Positions 10,686 to 22,101 of a stretch of DNA of 64,000 nt are shown piece after piece (position 1 is the stretch's first letter; every line of letters starts with the position of its first letter). Both the position numbers and the translations under genes were made by a program. The stretch comes from Blepharisma stoltei (lineage: Eukaryota > Ciliophora > Heterotrichea > Heterotrichida > Blepharismidae). The DNA lies in the NCBI GenBank assembly GCA_914767885.1, contig CAJZBQ010000011.1, forward strand, positions 1,054,001 through 1,118,000, written 5' to 3'. The notes under the pieces are model-generated. The model was not told where the DNA came from, did not search any database, and saw only the letters and a program-made list of their open reading frames with translations.

Positions 10686-11610
10686 ATGCTCGGAAAATCT
10701 TCAACTTTTGAAGAAATCAAAGATAATCAGTCAGTCTTGACCTTGCCCAGATTCATACAATTTTGTATAGATTTCAATCTAATTGGCATCCCATCACAGC
10801 AATGCCGCTTCATCTCAAAAGATGAAGTGAAAATTGTTTTCAAAAGAGTTTCAGTAAGCAGCAGAATTATGAAAGAATCACATTTTTTCGTAAGAGTTAT
10901 ATTAGGATGCTTTAGATAAGCTGGCTGCAATTTTTTATAATAAAAAATATGATGAAACTTATCAAACGAATTTTGCAAATCAATCGCTTTCAGTTAAAAG
11001 AAAATTACTTTATGAATATCTTGGCGTTAATAACACTGAAGAGCTAAAGAAAAAAGGGATAATTATTAAGCCAAAGCCAAAAATAACGGATAAAAAGAAA
11101 GACAAAAGAAGATCAAAGTCAAAAGCAATTAGTAAAACTCCTAAATCTGAAATACAAAAACCAATAATTTCAATCGAAGCAAAAGAAATGACATCTTCAC
11201 GAAGGTCATTAGAAGAGATTCCAGCTGAAAATAAAAAAATAAGTCTCATCAAAACTAATGAAAATGAAGCTGACCATGCTAAAACAGAAGCTCAAAAAAT
11301 CTTAAAGCCAGTGCAAAGCACAAAAGTGATAAAACCTCCACCCCTAATTAATTTAGAAACCACCAAAATCACATGAAACGACTTGCACAACATGGACATA
11401 AAAGAAATAAACACAGAAGATTCCCTCACCGATCTTATTTACAGTGAAAAACAAAAACAGAAGCTAAAAAACAAAAATTCCAGTCAAAAAAATATTTTTC
11501 AGAATATGCAAGAAATCAACGAGGCCTTAAAACTTCATGACACCAAGCTCGAAAAAGGCCTTAAAATTGTAGAGAAAGCCAAAGCCAGTATTGCTTTATC
11601 CCGTCTTTAA
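10686..11610 (+). CDS. Unknown protein with p25-alpha/EF-hand-like N-terminus and Lys-rich tail
   Basis: The predicted 302 aa are joined across a 16-nt intron (10890-10905). Residues 20-95 have a helix pattern like the p25-alpha (TPPP) or EF-hand-like domains of ciliary proteins (IPSQQCRFISKDEVKIVFKR, then FFDALDKLAAIFYNKKYDE across the intron). The middle is Lys/Ser-rich and disordered, and the C-terminus is helical. A TGA is read as Trp at about residue 226. It ends 48 bp before pyruvate kinase on the same strand. The domain similarity is suggestive only. Confidence 0.65.
10890..10905 (+). other. 16-nt spliceosomal intron
   Basis: GTAAGAGTTATATTAG. Retention gives a TAA four codons later (10917-10919). 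Removal opens about 230 further codons. Confidence 0.85.
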
Positions 11611-11658
11611 TTTCAAAATAATGTTTTATTTAACTACTTCCAATACTAATTTGCATAA

Positions 11659-13173
11659 ATGGAGACAGATCATCGATCAAGAGGTCTTTTAAGTGTAGCT
11701 GACGTTATGGGGACTTCAGACCCATCTTCCAGGAAAACTAAAATAGTCTGCACCATGGGCCCTGCCTGTTGGGAAATTGATAACCTAGTTAAGATGTTGG
11801 ATCTTGGTATGAATATCGCAAGACTCAACTTTTCCCATGGCGACCACAAAGGCCACGCAGAAACTGTCAGAAGAATTCGTGAAGCCTGCAAACAGCGCCC
11901 TGAAAAGGTCTGCGCTATCATGCTTGATACCAAAGGCCCAGAAATCAGAACAGGAGAGCTAGAAGGGCACGGAACCGTCCAATTAAACGCTGGCCAAGAA
12001 TTAACGATCACGACAGATTACACTTTTCTAGGCAATCATGATATGATAGCTTGCAGCTACCCAGATTTGCCAACTTCTGTCAAAATTGGAGGCACTGTGC
12101 TTATTGCTGATGGCTCTATTGTCACTGAAGTCACTGAAATTGGGGACACTTGGGTCAAAGTGTTGGTCAAAAATAACGCCAAGGTCGGAGAAAAGAAAAA
12201 CATGTGCTTGCCTGGGTGTATTGTAAATTTGCCAACGATTACTGAAAAAGATGAAGACGATTTAGAGAATTTCGCACTGAAATATAACGTAGACTTCATT
12301 GCTGCAAGCTTTGTGAGAAAACCTTCTGATGTAGAGACTATTAGAGATATTTTAGGACCTAGAGGTGCCCATATAAAAATCATCAGCAAAATTGAGAACC
12401 ATGAAGGGCTTGAGAACTTTGAAGAAATTTTAAAAGCAACTGACGGGATTATGGTAGCAAGAGGAGACTTAGGTATGGAAATCCCAGCTGAAAAAGTATT
12501 TTTGGCTCAAAAAATGATGATTCAGAAATGCAAAATTTATGGAAAATCGGTGATTACAGCTACTCAAATGCTGGAATCAATGATCAACAACCCAAGACCT
12601 ACTCGTGCTGAAGCTAGTGATGTAGGAAATGCTGTATTGGACGGAACTGACGCCGTCATGCTTTCAGGAGAAACAGCAAACGGCCAATTTAATCTCAACG
12701 CTATTGAAATCATGGCCAAAATCTGCGTAGAAGCTGAAAGATGCATTGATTACTCCCAAGAGTTCTATAAAATCAGAGAATCAATCCCTTGGAGTCTCAG
12801 CACAACTGAAGCCGTCTGTTGTGCAGCTGTCAGAACTGCCCTTGACCTCAATGTACATTTAATTATTGCAGTTACAGACACCGGCTCCACCCCTCTTCAA
12901 ATCGCCAAATTCAACCCTCCAATGCCTATTCTTTGTGTGAGTATGAGCCAAGCTACTATCAACCAAATGACTATTGTCAGAGGTGGACTCACCCTCAAAG
13001 TCCCATCATACGAAGGCACTGACAACTTATTAAGATATGCCATCGAAGTGGCCAAATCCAGAAACCTGGTCAAGTCAGGAGACACTGTTATCGCTATTCA
13101 CGGCAAATCTGAAGCTGACGTTAACAGAGCCAACATCATGAAGATTTTAGTGGTCGACGAAGCAGATGACTAA
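11659..13173 (+). CDS. Pyruvate kinase
   Basis: Catalyses the last glycolytic step, phosphoenolpyruvate plus ADP to pyruvate plus ATP, in the cytosol. The full-length 504-aa protein matches the usual size. Visible signatures are KIVCTMGPA and NIARLNFSHGDH near the N-terminus, MLDTKGPEIRTG, the active-site lysine segment IKIISKIENHEG, the metal-binding glutamate and aspartate in IMVARGDLGMEIP, and TQMLESMINNPRPTRAEASD followed by DAVMLSGETA. The C-terminal regulatory domain is complete. It needs no intron, IES or TGA codon and is uninterrupted, unlike many neighbours. Its GC content is higher than flanking DNA, as expected for a highly expressed gene. Confidence 0.98.
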   Translation: METDHRSRGLLSVADVMGTSDPSSRKTKIVCTMGPACWEIDNLVKMLDLGMNIARLNFSHGDHKGHAETVRRIREACKQRPEKVCAIMLDTKGPEIRTGELEGHGTVQLNAGQELTITTDYTFLGNHDMIACSYPDLPTSVKIGGTVLIADGSIVTEVTEIGDTWVKVLVKNNAKVGEKKNMCLPGCIVNLPTITEKDEDDLENFALKYNVDFIAASFVRKPSDVETIRDILGPRGAHIKIISKIENHEGLENFEEILKATDGIMVARGDLGMEIPAEKVFLAQKMMIQKCKIYGKSVITATQMLESMINNPRPTRAEASDVGNAVLDGTDAVMLSGETANGQFNLNAIEIMAKICVEAERCIDYSQEFYKIRESIPWSLSTTEAVCCAAVRTALDLNVHLIIAVTDTGSTPLQIAKFNPPMPILCVSMSQATINQMTIVRGGLTLKVPSYEGTDNLLRYAIEVAKSRNLVKSGDTVIAIHGKSEADVNRANIMKILVVDEADD

Positions 13174-13292
13174 TAGCCTCGCCTAAATTTAATTTGCCTT
13201 CAAAATTCTCGTTTTTCTGTTTTTAAAAAAATCTTTTAGGATTCAGCTGGAAAGCCATTTTCTATCACGAATTTAAATTAAAAACGCGGGAA

Positions 13293-14486
13293 ATGGAGCG
13301 AAATATTCCTCTTCACATCGAAAGATTAATATATGAGCTAAACCATAGCTCGAAAACTGAGCAAGTTCTTTTGAACGGTTCTAGCCTGATCTCACAGGAT
13401 GTCACACTTATGCAGGTTTATTTGCAATTGGGCTACAGTCTGCAAACAAATCAGTTTGTCAGTTCGCCTACATCTCAACAGGCATTATGCCTGATCTCAC
13501 AGGAGTATGGGGTTCCTCTCCATCAGCCTAATATTGACAGCTTTTTGGCGAATACGCCAGCAAAACAGGCAGACCCTGACACGGAATTAAGACATGAAAT
13601 GATGAAGACTTTTTATGAGCAGGGAATTGATGAAATTGCCGCGGGAGCTGAAATAGGCTTAGAAGTGGCCTCGGAGCCGCCTCATGCAAGCATGTGGGAC
13701 TGTTTTAGTGTTTTGCCTAAGGCAGTGCAATTTTCTACACCAAAACCTAGGAGAGCCCACCAAAGTCCGAGCACACAGGCCACCTGGCTTTTTACACCAC
13801 TATCTTATAACTCGACCCCTTTTTCCGAATGTGACTCAGACATGGGCACCCCGAGGTCCACAAAAGGTCTAAAATACCTTACAACCCTCGTAAAACAATT
13901 AGTTTGCAAACAGCAGCCTACTTCTTTCAAAGAAGTTGCCCTTAAACTTATTGATGAATTAATCACGTCTGAAGGGGCTGATAGAATTAAAGAAGAAAAA
14001 AATGTCAGAAGACGCGTCTATGACGCAATCAATGTATTAATAGCTGCAGGAGTTCTAGAAAGAAATGGCAGTACAGTAAACTGAAAAGAAGAATGGAGTG
14101 CGCTGGAGATTGATGAAAAAAGAAATGAATTGGAAAAAAGGAGAAAAGAAGTTGAAGCAAAAAGAAATGAGTTTAAAGAAATACTCAACAAGTATCTGGC
14201 GATACAGAATCTTATTTATAGAAATACAAATAACCCAAAAACACCGCCTGCAATACAGTTCCCGTTTATTGTGGTGTCGACGGCTGATTCACATAAAAAT
14301 TCAATGTCAATTAGAGTTAATAAGACTGCAACGTCTCTGACTTTGAAGTTTCAAGAGCATGCGACACTTTTTGGGGACATGGATGTGCTACTTTCTTTGA
14401 AAATGCACAATATCAAGCTGTCATTGCTGAATCGATTTTTGCCGAGTAGGGAACTTCTTAATTATTGCTCGCCGTGCTTATTCTAA
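13293..14486 (+). CDS. DP-type (E2F dimerisation partner) transcription factor
   Basis: DP proteins pair with E2F to bind cell-cycle promoters. The product is 397 aa. The winged-helix DNA-binding domain at about residues 190-260 carries the DP/E2F recognition motif RRRVYDAINVL, preceded by KGLKYLTTLVKQLV. After the in-frame TGA (W) comes a charged coiled coil (EKRRKEVEAKRNEFKEIL) and a segment NLIYRN like the DP dimerisation region. The last part has a beta-rich conserved block (FIVVSTADSHKNSMSI). The N-terminal 185 residues are variable. The RRRVYDA form, rather than E2F RRIYDI, favours DP. Confidence 0.9.
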
Positions 14487-15533
14487 TTTGTAAAAAAATA
14501 ATTAGTTTTTTATTTATAGATGCTTTGATTGCTATTTAAATAAAATTAAGGTTTAATAATTTATATAAAATAAGAAGTAAGAGGATTTTATTGTGAGCTC
14601 GAAAACTATAATTAATATGGCTGGTTTTCATTTGAGTATTTTTGTTATATCTATTTAAAGAACTCTATACTCTGAAGATCATTTATCAGCAAATGCTATT
14701 TGGTCTGATAAGACATTTATTCATAAAATATTTAGGATTTAAATTTCAATATTCTCATCGCTCAAATTTAACAATATTAGCTTAGCAAAGAATGGTTTTA
14801 ACATTTCTACTGCCGCTTTAGATTTTCTTTATAAATTTTGTTGAAAGCTATGCTCTTAATATTCATGATTTGCAAGGTTCTCTCGGTAAAAGCAAGAAAG
14901 TTCCTAGTTTTTGCTAGAAGCAGATCAATCTATATTAATATATTGCAAATCTTAATATCACATAATATTAAACCCAACCAAGCAGCATCTTTCTATCATT
15001 TTATTATTCAAATACAATCAAGTTTAAATTGCTCAATTTTTAAACGATATCAAAATTTAGTTCAAACTGCAAAATAATTTCAAATAAATTCAGTGTCATC
15101 ACCCTAAATCATTTCTTAGCAATTCCAATTAATAAAATAGTTAAATTTGTATATTTAAATTTTATTTATCTCAATTTTACAATATAATAAGGATAACTCC
15201 TCGATTTCCTTTATCTTTCGTCCAGCCTATCAAAGATATATAGTTCATTGACTATTAATAAACAATATGTTGACCACAATTAGCAGAAGGTTTGGAATGC
15301 TCAGCCTTTCAATCTAAAGTGAGCCAAGTTTGCTGCTTATTTACAAGGGAGGCCTTTTTTTTAGGGATATGCAATGTTTGTCAAATAATTATCAGATTTT
15401 AAAAAACCTATTCACAAATTTTAAATTTATTTATTAAATGTTTTAAGGTTTTTCAAACATCTAAAATTTAGCAGAATAACTGTAATTTTAATTTAAATAA
15501 TTAATATTTATATATTAAAGCATCACATTAATT
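14487..15533. other. AT-rich intergenic region
   Basis: About 1 kb without a supportable gene. A 79-codon frame at 14838-15077 has AT-driven composition and no recognisable domain. A T-run follows a short GC-richer patch near 15330-15360, but no RNA gene could be identified. Confidence 0.5.
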
Positions 15534-16976
15534 ATGAAAGGTATTAATTTTCCAAATATTATTATTTCTATTATATTTTTCTATGGAGTGGAGTCAGCAA
15601 ATTTCTTTGGACTATTGTCCCCTTCAACCACAGGAGTTATTATTGGAGGCTATCCACCAGGCCGCGAAATCCCTGACCATCAACCAATAACAAGAACTGA
15701 CGAGATTTCAAAGGTACAATCAACCACTCTTCCTAATGGTGTTCGCGTCGTCACCGAGAGCACCAATTTCCCATCAAACGTCAGATTCGGGGTGACCATC
15801 AACGCAGGCACCCGCGATGAGACAGAAGAAACCTCAGGCGTCGTGAACGCTCTTAGACAAACTTTCTTAAAGACCAATGTTCGAACCAATGAACAAATCA
15901 ACTATTGTATGATTCAAAGTTCTGGCGGGGCCTTCGCAATGGACTTTAACCAAGAGTTTATGAATTATACAGGCCACTGCTTAGCCCACGACTTCTACGA
16001 CATGAACCAAATGCTTGCTGACTGTGTTCTTGATGAAAAGACTCTCATCGATGAAGAAGCAGCTCAATGGAGAACTGACGAGAAGTTCAGACTTGACGAA
16101 TACAACTTGACCTTGCCAAAGAAACTCGAAAATGTCTGGCTCAGCACTGCTTATGGGTACAAAGGGTTCGGAAATCCTCTTATGGGTCACCAAGCACATT
16201 TCCAGAGTATAGGGTTTTATATGTTGAATAATTGGAGAAAAGCAACCATTACTCCTGACAGAATTGTTGTCTGGGGGGCTGGGATTAACAAGCATGAAGA
16301 GTTTGTTAACACTGTTGCTGATTATTATCGCTTTATTGACCCAATTAAAGCTCCAAAAAGAGCGCCATCAGTCTACTTAGGAGGTGAATTCAGAGAAATT
16401 TGTGACTCACCTTTGACTCATGTCAGCTTGTCATTTAAAGGATTTTCCAGATCCCAAATTGAGCACAACGCTGCTTATGTCCTTAAATACATCATAGGAG
16501 AAAGCAAAACAGGACTTTTCAACAGAGCTCATACCAATTTCCATCAGAAAAACCCATGGCTCTGCTATGTTAAGCCTCACCATACAACTTTCGAAGACTC
16601 AGGCAATTTCAGAATTAACGTAGCTGCTCCTAACGAAAAGGCTGCAGAGCTAAGCGAAGTCCTCATCAAAGAAATCCGTGACTTGCAAAACGTGACTGAC
16701 GAAGAAGTTTCTAGAGCTAAGAACAAGCTTAAGAGAATCACCTATAATAAGTACCAAGACCCTGACTTCAGGATGAAGAAACTGACCCGAGACTTCTCTC
16801 AAACAGGAAAACTTGTGAGCTATGAAAGTTTCGAAAAAGAAATTGAAGACGTTACCACTGATCAAGTTAAGAAGGCAGCTGCAACTATATTTAAGAGCAA
16901 CCCAACTCTTGTGGTTCTTGGTGGAAATCCTCATGGAATCTTGACTGCCCAAACTTTCCAGGAGAAGCTTAGATAA
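15534..16976 (+). CDS. M16 family (mitochondrial processing peptidase-like) protein, catalytically degenerate
   Basis: 480 aa with the two-lobe M16 layout. The N-terminal lobe shows TTLPNGVRVVTES and FGVTINAGTRDETEE, followed by the spot where active members have HxxEH. Here that spot reads GVVNALRQTF, so zinc ligands and catalytic Glu are missing, as in alpha-MPP or core-protein type subunits. The C-terminal lobe ends with LVVLGGNPHGI. The N-terminus MKGINFPNIIISIIFFYG resembles a secretory signal peptide more than a basic mitochondrial presequence. It may be a divergent alpha-MPP or a secreted inactive relative. There is no intron or IES. Confidence 0.85.
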   Translation: MKGINFPNIIISIIFFYGVESANFFGLLSPSTTGVIIGGYPPGREIPDHQPITRTDEISKVQSTTLPNGVRVVTESTNFPSNVRFGVTINAGTRDETEETSGVVNALRQTFLKTNVRTNEQINYCMIQSSGGAFAMDFNQEFMNYTGHCLAHDFYDMNQMLADCVLDEKTLIDEEAAQWRTDEKFRLDEYNLTLPKKLENVWLSTAYGYKGFGNPLMGHQAHFQSIGFYMLNNWRKATITPDRIVVWGAGINKHEEFVNTVADYYRFIDPIKAPKRAPSVYLGGEFREICDSPLTHVSLSFKGFSRSQIEHNAAYVLKYIIGESKTGLFNRAHTNFHQKNPWLCYVKPHHTTFEDSGNFRINVAAPNEKAAELSEVLIKEIRDLQNVTDEEVSRAKNKLKRITYNKYQDPDFRMKKLTRDFSQTGKLVSYESFEKEIEDVTTDQVKKAAATIFKSNPTLVVLGGNPHGILTAQTFQEKLR

Positions 16977-17063
16977 GCTTAAGTTATCTAGTTAAACTCT
17001 AATAGGTTTATCTTAAATATGGGGAACCCACAAATTTGCATTTATCTAATATCTGAATTAAAA

Positions 17064-18890
17064 TTATTGCTGAGGGGTTTCTGGGACATTCCACATGAAT
17101 ATAGCTCCTTCAGCTCCAACAGTAACAATGCTTCTTTGGTCTGGGCTAAATGCAATTTTATTGATGCTTCCAGAGTGTCCTATTCCTTCATATAAAATAA
17201 CTCCTTCATCATAGCTCCAAAACTTGACTCTTTGGTCTTCTCCTCCAGACACAAAATAATCTCCTTCTCTCGTTATAGCTAAAGCATTTACTTCGCCTTC
17301 TTCAGAACCATCTAGCATTCTTATTGATTGCCCATCAAATGTATCCCAATAAGTTATTTTTCTGTCAGATCCTGTTGTCAATAATTGGCTTTCGTCAGCG
17401 TTATAAAGGACTTGTTTAAACATTGTGCTTTCAAATAAACAAATTACTCTCGAAAATGACCTTAAGTCCCACACAATGCAAGATCCATCAGAGCTGGCAG
17501 TTACAGCAAGATCGTTGTTTCTGTTAATTTGGATTGCCCAGACTCTTCCTCTGTGTTCTTTCATTGAAGATTCCATTGTTTGGGTTTGCTTCCCAATTTT
17601 CCAAATCCTGACTTCTCCTTCAATTCCACCTGATAACACTCTGGTCGAGTTATTTGCTGAAATAATAGCAGTGACCCCATGCCTGTGAGCATCATTAATA
17701 GCATATAATAATTTTCCGGACTGAGGCAAAAAGGCTCTGATTTTTCCATCATTTCACCCACTTATGATACTTTTTCCATCAGGAGTGAAGCCAATGCAGT
17801 TACATTCTAAATTTTGAACCTGGATTCTGAGAAGTTCTTGGCGGTTTCTAGCATTCCATACACGAATATCATTGATTGAGCAAGTTGCGAAGACTTCTGA
17901 ATAGTTTAAAGGAAAAGCTATATCATTTATTCTTTCATAATGGCAAGTGTTTCGCAGTTCTGCTTTAAGTTCGTCAGAATCAACGAAATAAATGTTTGAC
18001 TGAGAAGTCCCAAGAAACATATGGGTGGCATCTGAAGTCAGACTTATAGAAGTTGGGCCACCTAACACCTCAGCTTGGACTTTTACTTGTAAATTTTGGC
18101 TCCCTAGCTTAGCTAGTGTCCCGTCTCCAGCACCTACTAATAAATCGCCATTAGGCAAAAGTGCCATACACTGAACCCCTTGAGAAAACAGTTTTCGAGC
18201 TGGTCCGGCTCTTCTATATAAAGCATTTTCTAAGTTAAGCTCTAAAATATCTCCTGTGCGCGTACCAACATATGCAAATCTGTCACTTGGATGAATAACT
18301 ACATTAAGTATCTGCCTTTTAATATTTCCCAAATTTACTGCTTGGAAATTCAATTTTTTGCTGACATAGTCTGCATCCCAGATTTTCACGATTAAGTTTT
18401 GCACTGTAATAAGTTTTGAATCTGAACTATTATAAAACTTCACTTCAAAACCTGGCTCATGGCCAATAGTGCTTCCACATAAGCCTTTTCCAGTAGAGAC
18501 ATCTCATATAACGAGCATATTATCATCTTGGCCTCCTAAAGAAGCTAAATAAAGTTCATTTGGGGAAAAGTGGAGAGATTGAACTAGCACTTTGTGGAGC
18601 TTGATAGTTTGAAGAGGCTGTTTAGTGTTGAAGTCCCAAATAATAGCTTGTGCTTGAAAGCCCATATGAGTTTGTTGGCCACTTGCTATGAGGTTGCCGG
18701 ATCTGGAAATTGTTATACATGATACTCGCTGGTCATGCCCGCGTAGGAAAGTTTGAACTCTAGAAACAATGTGACGGACCACAATCGTTGAACCCAAAGG
18801 ATATATAATATGCTCATTGTCTGGGTGAAGAATAAGCCCCTGAATTACATTTCCTGAAAAACCAATAACTGCTGAAAGTTCAAGCTCCAT
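17064..18890 (-). CDS. CFAP52: CFAP52 (WDR16), axonemal doublet microtubule inner protein
   Basis: 608 aa, near the usual length of about 620. Two tandem WD40 propellers occupy nearly the whole protein; repeat ends such as IIWDF, VKIWDAD, IRVWNAR, VRIWKIG, CIVWDLR, ITYWDT, VKFWSYD and IFMWNV are visible. The N-terminus (ELELSAVIGFSGNVIQGL then HPDNEHIIYPLGSTIVVR) is characteristic of CFAP52. CFAP52 lines the inside of ciliary B-tubules, consistent with a ciliate. Two TGA codons act as Trp at the ends of WD repeats, direct evidence for the code. There is no IES. Confidence 0.92.
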
Positions 18891-19016
18891 TAAATAAATA
18901 AGAATAAAGGAAAAGACGAAAAATTGCTGACTTTAAGTAAAGAGGAAGATCAAACTAATTTTAAGATATAAAAGAAGGGCGACTTCTTTGAATTATTGGT
19001 ATTTTATGCTGTTTAT

Positions 19017-19970
19017 TTAATTGGCTAATTTATCAATAAAGGTAATATTTCGAGTTTTAATATTAAACCGAAACAAATACACATCGTGAAGTAGACCTAC
19101 AAAATATATAGATCCATTATATAAAGAGAAATGCGAAAAACCATAGAATTGTGCTGCGATACTGTTTTTTCCTATGCAATTTCATTGAAAGCAATCCTTT
19201 ATTAAACTCTCAAATACTCAGTTTCCCGTTTGAATGCAGTATAATTTATTTTCTGCAACAAAAAGAACTATTCCAGTTCTGGGTTTAACTTTCAATATTT
19301 TTGAAATACTATTACTAAAAGGATCAAAAGCTCTTAAATTGCCTGCTCAATAGTGCGCAATAATAATTTTTTCTTCAAAAGAAATGCAAGAAGTAATATT
19401 GTGTTTTGAGCGCAATGTAATATTTGCAGCTTTTTTTCATCTATTTCTATTAAAATCATATACATCTATAGCTTTTGATTTCCTAAAAGCGTAAATAAGT
19501 CCATCAAGATAAGCAATTATACAAAATTTTCTTGGTTTTATATCTTTGATTTCAGAAATACATAAATTTTTGTCTATGATAAAAGCTTGCCCCTTTCAAA
19601 AATTAATACAGAAGTATTTTCGATCTGGCATAGCACATAATGTGATTTCTTCATCTATAAATAATTCTTCTTTATGTATTGTGTTTGTTAAGTTAAGGTC
19701 TATCTTTATGGCTCCATTAGCATCAGCATATATTAATTTCCCTTCGACCTGGAGGCATTGATTGTCATTTTGTTTTATAGATTTCAATAGCATTGATTTA
19801 GTAGAACTAAGGCTTTTTTTGCATGCATTTTTCTTTTTCTGCACTTTTTGAGTTTTTTTATATTTTGTGACCAATATATCTTTTGATTTAACATGCTTAG
19901 GCTTAAAAACATTTGTTCTAGGCTTGATATGCCGAAACTTTCAAAAATCTGTTGTAATTGCCCTCCCCAT
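19017..19970 (-). CDS. Kelch-like beta-propeller protein
   Basis: 317 aa after reading several TGA codons as Trp. The N-terminal 60 residues are basic (MGRAITTDFW...KYKKTQKVQKKKNACKK). A series of degenerate propeller blades follows, with motifs like KLIYADANGAIKIDLN, LDGLIYAFRKSKAIDVYDFN, NLRAFDPFSN, NKLYCIQTGN and GSIYFVGLLHDVYLFRF. These resemble kelch blades lacking the GG doublet. A partner or ligand cannot be assigned. A decayed partial copy lies directly upstream at 20090-20400. Confidence 0.75.
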
Positions 19971-20089
19971 TGTCTCCTAATAAAATCAATTGTAGCTGCC
20001 CACAAATCAAATCTATTAATTTATAATTAAAAAGTGCTCATAGAAAAATTTTTATATTAAGAATTTTTATTAATATAAGTTATTTTTGA

Positions 20090-20400
20090 ATGGTATTTAT
20101 ACAAAAATAGACAGCATGTACACTATAAAATATATCGAGCTGTTATATAAGAATATTGCAGCAACCATTGAATTTGTTGGAATTCTATTTTGGCCTATAA
20201 AATATCACTCTAAGTAATTTCTTGGTAAGCTCACATCTATTAATTTGTAGATCGGACTGCAATACATTTTAATTTCTGTAAAAAAAAGAATAATTCCATT
20301 ACCTCCCAATCCTTAATATTTTTACTAAACGTATCAAAAGCTCTTAGACTTCCACATCGCCTCAAAAATTAAAAATTAATAGTAATCGCTACTCTGTTTA
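20090..20400 (-). pseudogene. Decayed copy of the 3' end of the adjacent kelch-like gene
   Basis: The region aligns by eye with about 19080-19390 of the kelch gene. Shared blocks include AAAATATAT near the blade GSIYF, GCAATACATTTTAATTT against GCAGTATAATTTATTTT, and ATCAAAAGCTCTTA (identical). It has indels and stops in all frames and no start. It probably remains from a tandem duplication. Confidence 0.7.
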
Positions 20401-20496
20401 ATAGTTACTTCTTTTCTTAATTTATTTTTTTGCTACGTTTAATATTACAAATTACTCTGCATTATCAATTATCTGTCTTATATCTCACTATCATTA

Positions 20497-21501
20497 TTAT
20501 CACGCAGACCGCGGAGACGCAATCGCTTTATCTTCATCTTGCAAACTACTTGTATAAATCTCAGGTATTTTAATATCAAGCAAATCTTTAGCTCAACTAT
20601 GACTCATCAACTCAGGGATATCACTTACATATATATGCGCTATATCTTTTGCAGGAGAGTTTTTTGCCAAAATTTCTTTCAAAAACTTAGGAGCTTCTGT
20701 AGGTTCTTCCATACTCTCTTCATCAAACCCAAACCTGCTGAACTGTCTTTTACTAGGCGTATCAAAATTATAGAGTCTTGGCTTCTCTGCTTTTATGCTA
20801 TGAATATCATCGCTGAATACCCGTTTTCTCTGTAATAAAGAAGCTACTGGAAGTACATGATTACTATCTGTCTTTGAGACCACAACGCTCAAAAGAGGAA
20901 AAATTGAATTGTGGGGTTGTATATGCTTATTTCTTTGAATATCTTCTTTGGTAAATGTATCAATTTGGCTCCCTAATTCGTGGAGATATAAACAGTCTGC
21001 ATTAAGACATTTTTGTCCTTTTATATATGAGTTGCAGTATTTAGAAGTCCCAAATGTAGCTTTTAGTCTTCTGCCTTCAATTTTGAAGCCATCACATGCT
21101 TTTATGCAGAGTGTGGCTTCTATTTCAGTGTTGTATGTAATAAAAGCACTATAGGAAATCCCTAAAGGGCTTATATATGGACTTGTTTTCTTGACAGCGC
21201 ATTTCCTTATGTGGCCATACTGTCCAAAATATTTTTCTTCAATCATAGTCTATTTAAGTTTTACCTCTTCATCTGCTATGCTAGGTGGAAGACCTATCAA
21301 ATAAACCAAATTTCTTTGAATAACTCTACATTTTGTTAATTCATGCCTATCGCTCGGTTTTGATACTTTTTGAGCTTGGAAGTGTCTGAATTTCTTTTAC
21401 TCAGAAGACGTTGCTATAAAATTATGACAGTTATCAACTTTCTCTGTCAGTGGATGATCGCATTTCATGCATGCATTTGAAGATGGCTGATAAGAATCCA
21501 T
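20497..21501 (-). CDS. CNOT4-like RNA-binding protein without a clear RING domain
   Basis: 324 aa across two 15-nt introns. The RRM resembles that of CNOT4/NOT4: RVIQRNLVYLIGLPPSIADE then YFGQYGHIRKCAV, followed by a CCCH-type segment (CNSYIKGQKCLNADCLYLHE). In CNOT4 these follow an N-terminal RING E3 domain. Here only about 45 residues precede the RRM, with a lone CMKCDHPLTEKVDNCH. Either the RING was lost or it lies elsewhere. The C-terminus is variable and ends Ser-Ala-Trp(TGA)-TAA. The start ATG 21499-21501 gives the first reading frame that joins through both introns. Confidence 0.8.
21250..21264 (-). other. 15-nt intron in the CNOT4-like gene
   Basis: On the minus strand it reads GTAAAACTTAAATAG. 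Removal joins PPSIADEE to TMIEEKYFGQYG, completing the RRM. Confidence 0.9.
21386..21400 (-). other. 15-nt intron in the CNOT4-like gene
   Basis: On the minus strand it reads GTAAAAGAAATTCAG. Removal joins an N-terminal exon with an ATG to the RRM exon, which otherwise has an in-frame TAA upstream. Confidence 0.85.
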
Positions 21502-21535
21502 TGACTATAATATCAGAAAAATGGATGATTTAAAA

Positions 21536-21859
21536 CAAATCATTAGATTTTATAAAGAAGCGCAGGTCAGCCCAATAATGACTTTTCATGTCCTTTGCTC
21601 TGCACCACCCCCTCTCTTGCCAGTCTGACTAGACAGATTAAGGCTTATATTGCTCTCTCCGAAAAAGGGCCTGGATTTGCTATCTGGAGGTAAAGATGCT
21701 GAGTCACTGTGCATGATGCCGATGGGTTATCTGATCCTGTAGTTGGCACGTGCAACATTGCGCTCACTGACGCTGCTCTCCATTCCAAAACGTTCCCAGG
21801 CTCTCATCTAGCTACATGTATTAAGAGGGCAGGCTGGTCTTTCACACCATTTTATGTGT
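21536..21859. mobile_element. GC-richer retroposon-like insertion with 12-bp target duplication
   Basis: GATGATTTAAAA occurs at 21524-21535 and again at 21860-21871, flanking 324 bp of much higher GC than the surroundings. There is no terminal inverted repeat and no long ORF. The structure fits a SINE/LINE-derived insertion between two genes. Confidence 0.6.
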
Positions 21860-22101
21860 GATGATTTAAAAATCAAAAATAGAATAGTTAAATTCTGATA
21901 ATCTTAAAAGAAAAAAACAAAGCAATCCTTATTATCAAGACAAAAATTAAATTTTTCCTTATGCTGGATTGCTTCTATTACATAAAATTTAAGTTCACAA
22001 TCAAGATTAATTATCAATTCATAAATGCAATAATAGAGTTGATTAATTTTAGAGGTTTACATAAGATCCTTATATTAAGTATGGTTTAATCTTTGTTTTA
22101 A

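Noticed and set aside
14838-15077. 79-codon frame upstream of the M16 gene
   Set aside because: AT-rich composition and no domain; no splice or IES joining gives a longer protein.
15180-15370. Small RNA gene with T-run terminator
   Set aside because: A GC-richer patch and T8 run are visible, but no snRNA, tRNA or 5S motif could be identified.
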